DNA of 64,000 nucleotides from Bacteroidetes bacterium UBA6183 (GCA_002422865.1 DITN01000036.1:1-64000), one strand, 5' to 3'. Positions 51,361-61,135 are shown, counted from the stretch's first letter. Made by a program: numbers and translations. The notes: generated from the letters alone by a model not told the origin.

Positions 51361-54300
51361 ATGAAAACACTTAAAACGAACTTTTACGAATTGCTGAAAA
51401 GCGATGAAACAATTTTTGACTTTTTCCTGCAATATGCGCTTGATGGCCTGATTTATTATGATTTAAAAAGTCCTGGAAATTCATGGATTAACGATAAACT
51501 GTTAAATGTTCTGGGGTTTGATGATGAATATAACATATCAAATCATGACCAAATTTTAACTTCACAAATAAATGACTCTATTAATCTGCTAAGATTAAAA
51601 AAACACAATACAACTGAACTTCATTTCAAACATAAAAGTGGCAAGTCTGTTTGGATGGAAACCCGAAGTATTTTTTATGAGCCAAACAAATTAATACTTG
51701 CCCTAAGAAACATAACTCAAAGCAAAGAACGTGAACTTATTTTAGATAGCTGTAATCAACAAGCGCATATTGGATACTGGGAAATTGACGTATTAGCTGG
51801 CACTAAGCCAGTTTGGAGTAGCGTAACTAGAGAAATACATGAGGTAGATGCTAATTATGAACCATTATTAGAAAATGCCATCTTGTTTTATAGAGAAGGC
51901 AGTTGTCGAGAGCTAATTTCAGAACTATACAATCGCGCAGTTAGTGAAGGTACACCATATTTAGTAGAACTTGAAATAGTAACCGCCAAAGGCAATATAA
52001 AATGGGTTAAAACAACATGTGTTCCAGAATTTATTGACGGTAAATGTATAAGAACTTATGGAACATTTCAGGATATTACCAATGAAAAAAACTTGACCCG
52101 ACAACTAGAGGAAGAAAAAGTTAAGTTGAGTAATGCTATTGATGGTGCCAGAATTGCAACTTGGGAATGGAATGTACAAACAGGCACAACTGTTTTTAAC
52201 AAGCGATGGGCAGAAATGTTAGGATACACCCTTGATGAGCTTGCTCCTGTTAGTATTAATACATGGCTTAATTTAGCCCATCCTGATGATTTAAAAAAAT
52301 CTGAAAAACTTTTGAACGACTGTTTCAGTAAAAAATCAGCCTATTATGAAGGTGAGTTTCGTATGAAACATAAAAATGGAGATTGGATTTGGGTGTATGA
52401 TAAAGGAAAAGTATTCAGTTGGACTGATGATGGAAAACCGTTAATGATGTATGGTATCCACCTTGATATTACAGAAAAGATTAATGAAATTGACCAATAC
52501 ATAGGTTTTATAAAACACGCTCCATCGGCAATTGCAATGTTTGATATTGATATGAGATATATGGCGGTATCAGAGCAGTGGGTTAAAGACTATGGATTAA
52601 AAGACGTATCTGAAGTAATTGGTAAAACTCATTATGAATTATTACCTGAAATTGGTGATGATTGGAAAGCGATACACCAAAAGTGTTTAACCGGAGAAAA
52701 AGCGTCAAGAGACGAAGATAAATTTACACGAATAAATGGGGACATTCAACGGCTAAAATGGGCCATTAAACCTTGGTATAACGCAAATGCACAAGTAGGC
52801 GGTTTGATCATGATGACAGAAGACATCACCGAAGCCATTAACAATAAAGAGTTACTTCATATTAGCGAAGAAACTTTTAGAGGAAACTTTGAATATGCAT
52901 CAATTGGCATGGCCATTTCTGATAATACCGGAAAAGGAATAAAAGTAAACAAAACACTCTGCGATATGCTGGGATATTCTGCCCCGGAATTACTCGATAT
53001 ATCATTTGTAGAAATTACTCACCCAGATGATTTAGAAAAAGATTTAGCCTTATTAAAAAAGGTATCTGATGGAGAAATAAACAGCTACCAAATTGAAAAA
53101 AGGTGTTTTCATAAAAATGGAAAACTAGTTTATATCATACTTGCGTTATCAGTAGTTAAGAATGAGGATGGAAGCATCCTATACTACATCACACAAATGG
53201 TTGATATTTCTCAACTGAAGGATACTGAAAAAAAACTAGAACAAGCGCTATTACATAACCAATCTATTTTAGATGCGAGTACACAAATTTCTATCATAGG
53301 AACTGATGAAAATGGGATAGTGACTACTTTCAACGTTGGAGCCGAAAACTTGCTGGGATACTCAGCAGATGAGGTGCTGAATAAAAAACTTGTAACAGAT
53401 TTTCATTTATCTGAGGAACTAATTACGAAGGCAACAAAAATACAAGAAGAAACAGGCAAAGACATTTCAAATTTTGATGTATTGATTCATTTAATTGAAA
53501 ATGAAAAAGCACTTGTAAGCGAGTGGACATACGTAAATAAAAATCATGAACAATTCCCAATTTTACTCTCGTTAAACAGCGTTAAGCAACATAACAAAAC
53601 TATTGGATATTTAGGTATTGGAATTAATATCACCGAGATTAAGAAAGCAGAAAAAGATATTGAAAGTTTGCTTAATGCCACTCAAGATCAAAACTTACGT
53701 TTACGAAATTTTGCCCATATTGTATCACATAACCTACGTTCGCATTCCGGAAACATAAGCGCCCTTATTGATATTTTACAAGTAGAACAAAAAGTACTTG
53801 AAGAGAATGTAGTGTTTAGTTATTTAAAGGCTGCTTCAACCAATTTGAAAGAAACCATTGACCACCTGAACACTGTAGCGGCACTTAATGCATCTGGCAC
53901 GCAAAAATCAGAAAAAATAAACATCAAACCACTTATTGAAGCGGCCATTAGCAATGTTACAGGATTGGCTTACGATGCTAAAGTTGCTATACAAAACTTA
54001 GTAAATGAAGACATTTTTATATCCGGAGATTTGGCTTATTTAGATAGTATTTTTCTTAACCTATTAACCAATGGCATAAAATACCGCTCAACAGAGCGTA
54101 ACAGTTATATTATTGTTTCTGCAAAACAAACAGATGAATACATTGCCATAAGTTTTAAAGACAATGGACTTGGAATTGATTTACAGAAAAATGGAAGTAA
54201 ACTTTTTGGAATGTATAAAACCTTTCATAAAAATCCTGATGCAAGAGGTGTTGGCTTATTTATTACTAAGAACCAAATTGAAGCCATGGGTGGTAAAATT

Positions 54301-54363
54301 AAAGTAGAAAGTACTGTTAATGTTGGATCAATATTTACTGTTTATCTAAAATTGGCACAATAG
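51361..54363 (+). CDS. Multi-PAS sensor histidine kinase, soluble
   Basis: About 1000 residues from the ATG at 51361. Roughly six tandem PAS/PAC units precede the kinase; the PAS3 and PAS5 units carry clear PAC ends (FRMKHKNGDWIWVYDKGKVF; RCFHKNGKLVYIILALSVVK). The kinase core has an H-box with His 790 in VSHNLRSHSGNISAL, an N-box LLTNGIKYRS, G1 DNGLGIDL and G2 GVGLFITKNQIEAMGGKI, so it should be active. There are no membrane segments, so signals must be intracellular or soluble. No response regulator gene is adjacent; the metal-efflux operon lies immediately downstream on the same strand. Confidence 0.92.
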   Translation: MKTLKTNFYELLKSDETIFDFFLQYALDGLIYYDLKSPGNSWINDKLLNVLGFDDEYNISNHDQILTSQINDSINLLRLKKHNTTELHFKHKSGKSVWMETRSIFYEPNKLILALRNITQSKERELILDSCNQQAHIGYWEIDVLAGTKPVWSSVTREIHEVDANYEPLLENAILFYREGSCRELISELYNRAVSEGTPYLVELEIVTAKGNIKWVKTTCVPEFIDGKCIRTYGTFQDITNEKNLTRQLEEEKVKLSNAIDGARIATWEWNVQTGTTVFNKRWAEMLGYTLDELAPVSINTWLNLAHPDDLKKSEKLLNDCFSKKSAYYEGEFRMKHKNGDWIWVYDKGKVFSWTDDGKPLMMYGIHLDITEKINEIDQYIGFIKHAPSAIAMFDIDMRYMAVSEQWVKDYGLKDVSEVIGKTHYELLPEIGDDWKAIHQKCLTGEKASRDEDKFTRINGDIQRLKWAIKPWYNANAQVGGLIMMTEDITEAINNKELLHISEETFRGNFEYASIGMAISDNTGKGIKVNKTLCDMLGYSAPELLDISFVEITHPDDLEKDLALLKKVSDGEINSYQIEKRCFHKNGKLVYIILALSVVKNEDGSILYYITQMVDISQLKDTEKKLEQALLHNQSILDASTQISIIGTDENGIVTTFNVGAENLLGYSADEVLNKKLVTDFHLSEELITKATKIQEETGKDISNFDVLIHLIENEKALVSEWTYVNKNHEQFPILLSLNSVKQHNKTIGYLGIGINITEIKKAEKDIESLLNATQDQNLRLRNFAHIVSHNLRSHSGNISALIDILQVEQKVLEENVVFSYLKAASTNLKETIDHLNTVAALNASGTQKSEKINIKPLIEAAISNVTGLAYDAKVAIQNLVNEDIFISGDLAYLDSIFLNLLTNGIKYRSTERNSYIIVSAKQTDEYIAISFKDNGLGIDLQKNGSKLFGMYKTFHKNPDARGVGLFITKNQIEAMGGKIKVESTVNVGSIFTVYLKLAQ

Positions 54364-54420
54364 CTATTAAAAAACGAAAGTTTCTTCAGACATCAAACAA
54401 AGAATTTCTTTTACAAAACT

Positions 54421-54441
54421 TTAACGCAAAAGTAGCGTTAA
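54421..54441 (+). promoter_or_regulatory. 7-bp dyad TTAACGC-N7-GCGTTAA, candidate operator
   Basis: Perfect inverted repeat TTAACGC (54421-54427) and GCGTTAA (54435-54441), ending 16 bases before the TAGATTTG box at 54457 and 47 bases before the first gene of the efflux operon. The position just upstream of the -7 region fits an operator or activator site. Confidence 0.45.
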
Positions 54442-54456
54442 TTGTCTTATTAGCCG

Positions 54457-54464
54457 TAGATTTG
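54457..54464 (+). promoter_or_regulatory. TAnnTTTG -7 element of the efflux operon
   Basis: TAGATTTG, 24 bases before the TTG start at 54488; the nearest upstream TTG (54442-54444) is closer than the usual -33 spacing. Confidence 0.45.
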
Positions 54465-54487
54465 CGACCTCATTAAAAGCCCCAAAA

Positions 54488-54784
54488 TTGGATAAAAGAA
54501 TTAAATACCTATACCTTGTTGTTGTTACCCTATTGGCACTCAGCTATTTGCTGCCAACCATGGTGAGCACTACACTTGTATTTGATAATTTAATTGAACA
54601 AACCACGTCTGAATCTTCAGACATGAAATTACAGAAAGAAGACCTAACCGATTCGGAAATAACAGCACCTGAGGAATGTTTGGTATGTGTTTACCCTCAT
54701 CGTTGCATTACGCTAGATTACTTGATTAATCAAGCACCAAAAGAGCCTGTAATACAACAAAACACGCCTCCACCACAGGGATAA
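54488..54784 (+). CDS. Small membrane-anchored protein with CxxC-x3-HxC site, leader of efflux operon
   Basis: A 98-residue protein from TTG 54488; the first ATG would be codon 25 and remove the membrane segment. Residues 6-31 are hydrophobic (YLYLVVVTLLALSYLLP) and read as a signal or anchor. The rest is acidic and periplasmic, with a compact Cys/His cluster at EECLVCVYPHRC (C64, C67, H71, C73) and a Pro-rich end (NTPPPQG). I recognise no family. Being first in the operon before a metal-efflux RND pump, it could bind metal, deliver it to the pump or act in sensing; this is inference. The gap to the pump gene is 69 bases. Confidence 0.7.
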   Translation: MDKRIKYLYLVVVTLLALSYLLPTMVSTTLVFDNLIEQTTSESSDMKLQKEDLTDSEITAPEECLVCVYPHRCITLDYLINQAPKEPVIQQNTPPPQG

Positions 54785-54853
54785 TAAACCCCTGCACTAT
54801 TTTCTCTTGCGCGTAAATCCGTGCTTTCTATTTTATTAAACTAATCAAACTAA

Positions 54854-57800
54854 ATGATTGATAAATTAATTACGTATAGTACACGTAGTCCTTGGACTAT
54901 TGGCTTTTTGATACTAATACTTACTGTTTGGGGTGGATACTCCTTACAAAAATTACCCATTGATGCAGTGCCTGATGTAACCACCAATCAGGTTGATGTA
55001 ATCACCAATTCGCCTAATCTTTCTTCGCTAGAAATAGAACGTTTTATTACCACGCCAATAGAAATGGCTATGGCCAATATTCCGGGTTTAATTGAAGTTC
55101 GTTCTAACTCAAAATTTGGAAGCAGCGTTGTAAAACTCATTTTTAAAGATGAGGTTGATATTTACTGGGCCCGTCAACAAGTTTTTGAACGCTTAGAATA
55201 TGTTAAAAGTGAAATTCCAGAAGGAGCAGGCACGCCTATTTTAGGGCCGGCATCAACAGGATTAGGAGAAATTTACCAATATGTAATTCGACCTACTGAT
55301 ATAAAAAACAGCAAATACACCACCACCGAAATTCGTACCATACAAGATTGGGTAGTGCGTAGAAAATTACTTGGACTAAACGGTGTTGCTGATGTGAGTG
55401 GTTATGGTGGATTCACCAAAGAATATCAAGCCAAAATTAAACCGGAGCGGTTAAAATCTTTAGGCATTACGGTTGATGAATTGTATGAAGCTTTGGCTAA
55501 AGGAAACAGCAATACCGGAGGTGCATACATTGAAAAAGATAACAAAGCATACACCATCAGAGGAATTGGTTTAGCCAAAAACCTGGAAGACATAGCCAAT
55601 ACAGTTATTGAAACCAGAAACGGGGTACCTATTTTAGTTAAGGAAGTTGCTGATGTGGAGTTCGGACATGCCCTAAGATATGGAGCTTTAACCATGAATG
55701 GTGAAGGTGATGTGGTTGGTGGCTCAATACTAATGATGAAAGGTGCCAATGGTAACCAAGTAATTCTGGATGTAAAAAAACGTATGGCCGAAATTCAGGA
55801 AATGTTACCCGAAGGATTAACCATTGAGCCATTTGTAGACCGTTCTAAGTTAGTAAATGCAGCCATTAAAACAGTGGCAACCAACCTCATTGAAGGAGCA
55901 ATTATTGTGTTTGTGGTTATTCTACTATTGTTAGGAAACTTACGTGCAGGTTTGTTAGCGGCATCTGTCATTCCACTTTCCATGTTGTTTGCTTTTATCA
56001 TGATGAATTACACCGGTGTTGTTGGTAACATTATGAGTTTAGGAGCCATTGATTTTGGCTTGTTGGTTGACCCGGCCATTATAGTAGTAGAAAGTGTGGT
56101 ACTGTTTTTAGCAGTGGCCATGAGTAAACGACTAAGAGAAAATCCGCATGCAAAAATTACGTATAAAGACAGACAAGATATTGTAATCGAATCAACCATA
56201 ACCATTAAAAAATCGGTTGTGTTTGGTGGGTTGATTATTCTGATTGTGTACTTCCCTATTTTAACCTTACAAGGTGTAGAAGGAAAAATGTTCAGCCCAA
56301 TGGCTAAAACTGTTGGTTACGCCATTATAGGTGCCTTAATACTGGCATTAACCTATGTACCCATGATGAGTGCCTTGATTTTACGTCCGGCAAAATCATT
56401 ACATCATGATGATATCGGAGCTAAAATTGTAAACTTCTTTTTAAAAGGAATTAACCCACTTTTTAACACTTGTTTAAAATACAAAAAAGCAGTTGTAGCA
56501 TTTGCGGGTGTGGTCATATTTGCGGGCTACATTGGTTTTTCAAATATTGGTGGCGAGTTTATTCCAAAGTTACAAGAAGGTGATATTTTAATTGATATGA
56601 ATTTACCAATCGGAACACCTCTTACCGAGTCAATATCACAAAGTAACAATATTCAAAAATTCTTGATGAAAGAATACCCTGATGAGATAGAAAGAATCGT
56701 ATCTAAAATTGGTACATCAGAGGTAAAGGTTGATCCGCTTCCTTTAGAATCTCAGGAAATATCAGTGGTACTAAAAGACAAAAAGCATTGGACCAAAACA
56801 AAACAACAAGAAGAATTAGCCGCAATGTTTAACGAATCAATGAAACAATTTCCGGGAATTATTTTATCCATTCAACAACCTATTGAAAGTAGGGTAAATG
56901 ATATGATGAGTGGCGCAAGGACGGATGTTGTAGTGCAATTATACGGACCCGATTTAGATACATTGGTTAAAAAAGGAAATGAAATTATTCAATTGGTAAA
57001 AACTGTTCCCGGTGCTGTTGATGTGCAGGAGAATAAAGTATTTGGCTTGCCGCAAATTAACATTGAGTACGACAGAAAAGCCATGGCCTTGTATGGTGTA
57101 AAAGTTGAACAAGTAAACCGTGCAATTCAAACTGCATTTGGTGGCGCTACTGCCGGGGTTATATACGAAAACGACAAACGTTTTGATTTAACATTAAGGT
57201 TGGTTGGAGAAGAACGTGTGAAACGTGAAAACATAGACAACTTAATGATAGAGGCCGACAACGGACAACCTGTACCATTAAAAGAATTGGCTACCATACA
57301 AGAAGATGTTGGACCATCAGAAATTGGACACGAAGGCCTACAACGTAGGGTTAATCTAGGTTTTAATGTACGTGGACGTGATTTGGAAAGTGTGGTAAAC
57401 GATGTAATGAAATTAGTGGATAGCAAAGTTCAATTACCGGAAAATTACCGCGTAACTTATGGTGGTGAGTTCGAAAACTTTAGTCGTGCCAAAGGCACAT
57501 TAGCCATCGTTGTTCCAATTTCGTTGCTCATTATTTTAGGATTATTGTATCTAACATTTGGCAACTTTAAAGACAGTTTGCTCATTTATTCTGTAGTTCC
57601 TTTATCGGCAGTTGGTGGTGTTTTATCTTTACTTATACGTGATATGAATTTTAGTATATCTGCAGGTGTTGGATTTATTGCCTTGTTTGGTGTGGCCGTG
57701 TTAAACGGAATTTTATTGGTGAGCCATTTTAACCATTTGGGTACACTGGGCATTAACGATTTAGACCAACGCGTAAAACAAGGATTACAAGAACGCATCA

Positions 57801-58006
57801 GGCCGGTGTTGATGACATCATTAGTAGCCGCATTAGGGTTTATGCCTATGGCATTATCTAACAGTGTAGGGGCCGAAGTACAAAAGCCGCTGGCAACAGT
57901 TGTTATTGGTGGATTAATTATTTCTACAGCATTAACCTTATTTGTGCTTCCTGTACTTTATACCCTATTTACCAAAAAAGTAACCATCACTAATCCTGAG
58001 AAATAA
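54854..58006 (+). CDS. CusA/CzcA family heavy-metal efflux RND pump
   Basis: A 1050-residue inner-membrane proton antiporter with the RND topology: TM1 near residues 15-30, two large periplasmic loops, and TM4 with IDFGLLVDPAIIVVESVV, whose acidic residues D400, D406 and E413 match the proton-relay residues of CzcA (usually VDGAVVIVEN, so here G is P and N is S). Loop 1 has DAVPDVTTNQVDVIT and TPIEMAMANIPGL. It exports divalent or monovalent metal across the envelope with the next two genes; the metal is not deducible. Order pump-TolC-adaptor differs from the classical czcCBA order. Confidence 0.92.
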   Translation: MIDKLITYSTRSPWTIGFLILILTVWGGYSLQKLPIDAVPDVTTNQVDVITNSPNLSSLEIERFITTPIEMAMANIPGLIEVRSNSKFGSSVVKLIFKDEVDIYWARQQVFERLEYVKSEIPEGAGTPILGPASTGLGEIYQYVIRPTDIKNSKYTTTEIRTIQDWVVRRKLLGLNGVADVSGYGGFTKEYQAKIKPERLKSLGITVDELYEALAKGNSNTGGAYIEKDNKAYTIRGIGLAKNLEDIANTVIETRNGVPILVKEVADVEFGHALRYGALTMNGEGDVVGGSILMMKGANGNQVILDVKKRMAEIQEMLPEGLTIEPFVDRSKLVNAAIKTVATNLIEGAIIVFVVILLLLGNLRAGLLAASVIPLSMLFAFIMMNYTGVVGNIMSLGAIDFGLLVDPAIIVVESVVLFLAVAMSKRLRENPHAKITYKDRQDIVIESTITIKKSVVFGGLIILIVYFPILTLQGVEGKMFSPMAKTVGYAIIGALILALTYVPMMSALILRPAKSLHHDDIGAKIVNFFLKGINPLFNTCLKYKKAVVAFAGVVIFAGYIGFSNIGGEFIPKLQEGDILIDMNLPIGTPLTESISQSNNIQKFLMKEYPDEIERIVSKIGTSEVKVDPLPLESQEISVVLKDKKHWTKTKQQEELAAMFNESMKQFPGIILSIQQPIESRVNDMMSGARTDVVVQLYGPDLDTLVKKGNEIIQLVKTVPGAVDVQENKVFGLPQINIEYDRKAMALYGVKVEQVNRAIQTAFGGATAGVIYENDKRFDLTLRLVGEERVKRENIDNLMIEADNGQPVPLKELATIQEDVGPSEIGHEGLQRRVNLGFNVRGRDLESVVNDVMKLVDSKVQLPENYRVTYGGEFENFSRAKGTLAIVVPISLLIILGLLYLTFGNFKDSLLIYSVVPLSAVGGVLSLLIRDMNFSISAGVGFIALFGVAVLNGILLVSHFNHLGTLGINDLDQRVKQGLQERIRPVLMTSLVAALGFMPMALSNSVGAEVQKPLATVVIGGLIISTALTLFVLPVLYTLFTKKVTITNPEK

Positions 58007-58011
58007 ACAGC

Positions 58012-59205
58012 ATGAGAGTTTTAATGATTACCCTATTAACCTGGGCTGGTTTTGCGGCATTTGCACAACAAAACAACAGCAGTTTAAGTAGACCCAAAGC
58101 ATTGCAGCTTGCACAAGAAAAAAATCCGCAAGTAAAATTAGCCAACCTAAAAAAAGAAAAGCAACAGGCACTTAAAGCCTTTTCGCTAACTGTAGCCTCA
58201 CCAGAAATTATTTTTGAGGCACCAACTTCAACCGAATTACGTCCGGGTATTCTACAATCATTTGATTTTCCAACTACCTACATCAGAAAGTATCAGTCGC
58301 AAAGCCAACAGATATTGATGGCCGAAACTGAGAAACAAATTACACTTAACCAACTGCGTTATCAGGTAAACACAACCTACAACGAGATGCAATATTTGCG
58401 TGAGGTATTTGCATCATACCAACAACAAGATTCGTTATTGGAAGATGTGGTTGAAGTGACCAATGTGAGATTAGAAGTAGGACAAATTTCTAACCTGGAG
58501 AAACTAAATGCCGAATCGCAATACCGAGAGGTTAAATACCAACTCGACCAAGTAAAATCAAAACTGCGCACAGCTCGGGTTCACATGAGTTTACTTACCG
58601 GTAACCCATCAGACACAAGCTTAACTGCTGCCGATGAGTTTGTTAAACTTGCCATACCAAACGGTGTTGCCAATACCGATGATGCGTTTAACAGCAATCC
58701 TCTAACCGCATATTACGAGCAAAACAAAAAGCTGCAACATTTACAGCTTAAGCAAAATCAAAGTTATTGGTTTCCGAGTTTAATTGTGGGCTACTTAAAC
58801 CAAGGTGCATCAAACTCACCCATGCAATACCGCATGCGTTATGGCTTTACGTTTCCATTGTGGTTTTGGAGCAATACATCACAAGTTAAAGCCGCACGCA
58901 AAAATGTAAGTATTGCCGATCAGCAATCGGTATTAAACCAATACGATTTAAAAGGCAACTACGCACAAGCATTATCGGAGTTAAGGCAATTTACCGAAGC
59001 GCTAAACTATTTTGAACAAACAGCACTTCCGCAAGCACAAGAAATATCAATAACGGCTAAAGAAGGATACCGACTTGGTAGTATTGGTTATTACAATTAC
59101 TTGTTAAACCTTCAACAAGTAATTAAGATTAGACTTGGATATTTAGAGGCATTAAAAAATTACAACCAAGCCATTTTCACCATTCAATATTTAAGAGGAG
59201 AATAA
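58012..59205 (+). CDS. TolC/CzcC family outer membrane channel
   Basis: A 397-residue protein with signal peptide to AGFAAFAQ. The OEP pattern is present: repeated long helices (ALKAFSLTVASPEIIFEAPT, LRYQVNTTYNEMQYL, QISNLEKLNAESQYREVKYQL) and a strand with RMRYGFTFPLWFWSN. Such proteins form the outer-membrane tunnel of tripartite RND systems. It starts 5 bases after the pump stop and ends 5 bases before the adaptor start. Confidence 0.87.
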   Translation: MRVLMITLLTWAGFAAFAQQNNSSLSRPKALQLAQEKNPQVKLANLKKEKQQALKAFSLTVASPEIIFEAPTSTELRPGILQSFDFPTTYIRKYQSQSQQILMAETEKQITLNQLRYQVNTTYNEMQYLREVFASYQQQDSLLEDVVEVTNVRLEVGQISNLEKLNAESQYREVKYQLDQVKSKLRTARVHMSLLTGNPSDTSLTAADEFVKLAIPNGVANTDDAFNSNPLTAYYEQNKKLQHLQLKQNQSYWFPSLIVGYLNQGASNSPMQYRMRYGFTFPLWFWSNTSQVKAARKNVSIADQQSVLNQYDLKGNYAQALSELRQFTEALNYFEQTALPQAQEISITAKEGYRLGSIGYYNYLLNLQQVIKIRLGYLEALKNYNQAIFTIQYLRGE

Positions 59206-59210
59206 CAACA

Positions 59211-60374
59211 ATGAGAAATATATTTATAGCATATAGCCTAGTGATGATTTTAGCAGCATGTGGCAACAGCCCAAAAACTGAAACAACTGCAGAAATAACT
59301 GCAATAGACAGCGACTCGATAACACTTACCCAACAACAACTTAATGGTGTAAATGTGAAGTTCGCACAATTTACACCACGCTTAATTAAACCCGTTATAC
59401 ATGCCAACGGGGCAATTAAATTATTACCCGAAAGCAAGGCAGAAGTGAGTTCTCACATTAGTGGTAAAGTTGAGCGTATTTATGTGCGCGAAGGGATGTA
59501 TGTAAAAAAAGATCAAGTACTCATCAGCATAAGTAGTTTTGATGTGCTTGAATTACAAAACGAATATGTATCAGCCAAAAACGAAACCGAATTTCAGCTT
59601 ATCGAATTTGAACGCCAATCGGCTTTAAAAAAACGTAACATGGGTGTACTAGCCGATTTTCAAGCAACAAAATCAAAATACCAATCGGCTGTAATTAAAG
59701 AAAAAACCCTTAAACAAAAGTTGGAAATTATCGGTATTGACACCCGTTTGTTTAACGATTTAACGAATCCGAACATTCAAAAAACATTAGACATCAAAGC
59801 CCCATTTAGTGGTTACATCAATAAGCTTAATGTGCACGCAGGTTCGTTGGTACAAACCGAAACCATTTTGGCTGAAATAATTGACCCAACACAACTACAA
59901 GCCGAGGTTTATGTATACGAAAAAGATGCTGAATTGATGCAAGAAGGCTTACCCGTTACCCTAAATTTTGTACAAAAAGGTATTGCACCACTAAGCGGAA
60001 AAGTATTGTTTGTATCAAGGGCATTAGACCCGGTAAATAAAACCATCACCTTACATGTTCAGTTTACACAGCCAAACAATAAAGAAATACATGCAGACAT
60101 GAATATAAAGGCCGTGATAACCGGTATTTCAAATAGCAAACCATTACTTGCCATTCCATCAACTACCATTTATGATGATGGTGATAACAAATATATTTTT
60201 GTGACAATGGATCCCTCAAAAAACCAAGTAGGCATGAAAAAATTTAGAATTGAAATTTTAAATGAAGACGAAGGGTACGCAGTTATAAAATCAATTCAAC
60301 AGCTTCCTGAAAATTGTTGGGTTGCCGATAACAATGTGTTGGCCATTGAAGCTGAAAGGAAGAAAAACGAATAA
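59211..60374 (+). CDS. RND efflux periplasmic adaptor (CzcB-like membrane fusion protein), lipoprotein
   Basis: A 387-residue protein with lipobox MILAAC (Cys 17). The barrel-sandwich lipoyl-like motif HISGKVERIYVREGMYVKKDQVL is followed by a coiled-coil hairpin of about residues 115-185 and a second half-motif KAPFSGYINKLNVHAGSLV. A beta-barrel domain with VYVYEKDAELMQEGLPVTL follows. It links the pump and channel. Unlike some CzcB proteins it has no His-rich metal-binding stretch. It is the last gene of the operon. Confidence 0.9.
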   Translation: MRNIFIAYSLVMILAACGNSPKTETTAEITAIDSDSITLTQQQLNGVNVKFAQFTPRLIKPVIHANGAIKLLPESKAEVSSHISGKVERIYVREGMYVKKDQVLISISSFDVLELQNEYVSAKNETEFQLIEFERQSALKKRNMGVLADFQATKSKYQSAVIKEKTLKQKLEIIGIDTRLFNDLTNPNIQKTLDIKAPFSGYINKLNVHAGSLVQTETILAEIIDPTQLQAEVYVYEKDAELMQEGLPVTLNFVQKGIAPLSGKVLFVSRALDPVNKTITLHVQFTQPNNKEIHADMNIKAVITGISNSKPLLAIPSTTIYDDGDNKYIFVTMDPSKNQVGMKKFRIEILNEDEGYAVIKSIQQLPENCWVADNNVLAIEAERKKNE

Positions 60375-60375
60375 C

Positions 60376-60927
60376 TTATTTGGCAGTTGGATATTTACGG
60401 TGTTTGGTAATGTTATTAAAAAACATGGCTACTAAAAACAAAATAAGTACACCAACCAATACCGGATTAATCAAATAAAAATATCCTAATCCACGAATTT
60501 TTTCGCTGCCAATAATGGCTATTAAAGCAGTAGCTCCACCGGGAGGATGAAGTGTTTTGGTGATTTGCATAGCCACAATACTTAATGATACCGAAAGTGC
60601 TGCTGCTAACCAAATTTCGTTGGGTAAAAGCATACAAACTGTAACACCGATAAATGCACTGATGAGGTGACCGCCAATTAAATTTCGGGGTTGAGCCAAC
60701 GGACTATTAATAACACCATATACCAAAACAGATGATGCACCAAAAGAACCAATTAAAAATAAATTATCATTTAAAATGAAATATTTACTGTTGATGAAAC
60801 CAATGATACCAATACCGAAAAATGCCCCCAAAAAAGTTAACAGGTGTTCTTTGGTATCAATCAATGTTTCCTTGTATAAAACGTATTTTGCCTTACGGTA
60901 ATTACGCTTAATTTTTTTCATTGCCAT
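60376..60927 (-). CDS. HPP family membrane protein
   Basis: A 183-residue protein with about five transmembrane segments and the conserved HPP-family motifs SPLAQPRNLIGGHLISAFIGV and KTLHPPGGATALIAIIG. A basic N-terminus precedes TM1. Some members transport nitrite in plastids; bacterial function is mostly unknown. It is convergent with the efflux operon (1 base between stops) and divergent from the glutamate synthase-family gene. Confidence 0.87.
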   Translation of the reverse strand: MAMKKIKRNYRKAKYVLYKETLIDTKEHLLTFLGAFFGIGIIGFINSKYFILNDNLFLIGSFGASSVLVYGVINSPLAQPRNLIGGHLISAFIGVTVCMLLPNEIWLAAALSVSLSIVAMQITKTLHPPGGATALIAIIGSEKIRGLGYFYLINPVLVGVLILFLVAMFFNNITKHRKYPTAK

Positions 60928-61097
60928 ATTTAATATAAGTTTGCAACAGTAATAACATGCAATTATTTAAGCACATATCACTCATCAAAACCAAAGGCAC
61001 AAATATAACATTTAGCCAAAAGGTATTCGTGTGCAATAGTAATTTCAAAGTTTGTGGGCTTAATTTTTATCCGGCCAACAAAGACTTTCATTCATAA

Positions 61098-61135
61098 CCC
61101 GAAACAACAAACTATTATCTAATAGTTGTTTCGGG
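61098..61135 (+). promoter_or_regulatory. Long hairpin upstream of glutamate synthase-family gene
   Basis: CCCGAAACAA (61098-61107) pairs with TTGTTTCGGG (61126-61135), continuing as CTATT/AATAG after a 4-base bulge. No T-run follows, so it is not a normal terminator. It lies 40 bases before the ATG at 61175, possibly in the 5' leader. Confidence 0.45.
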
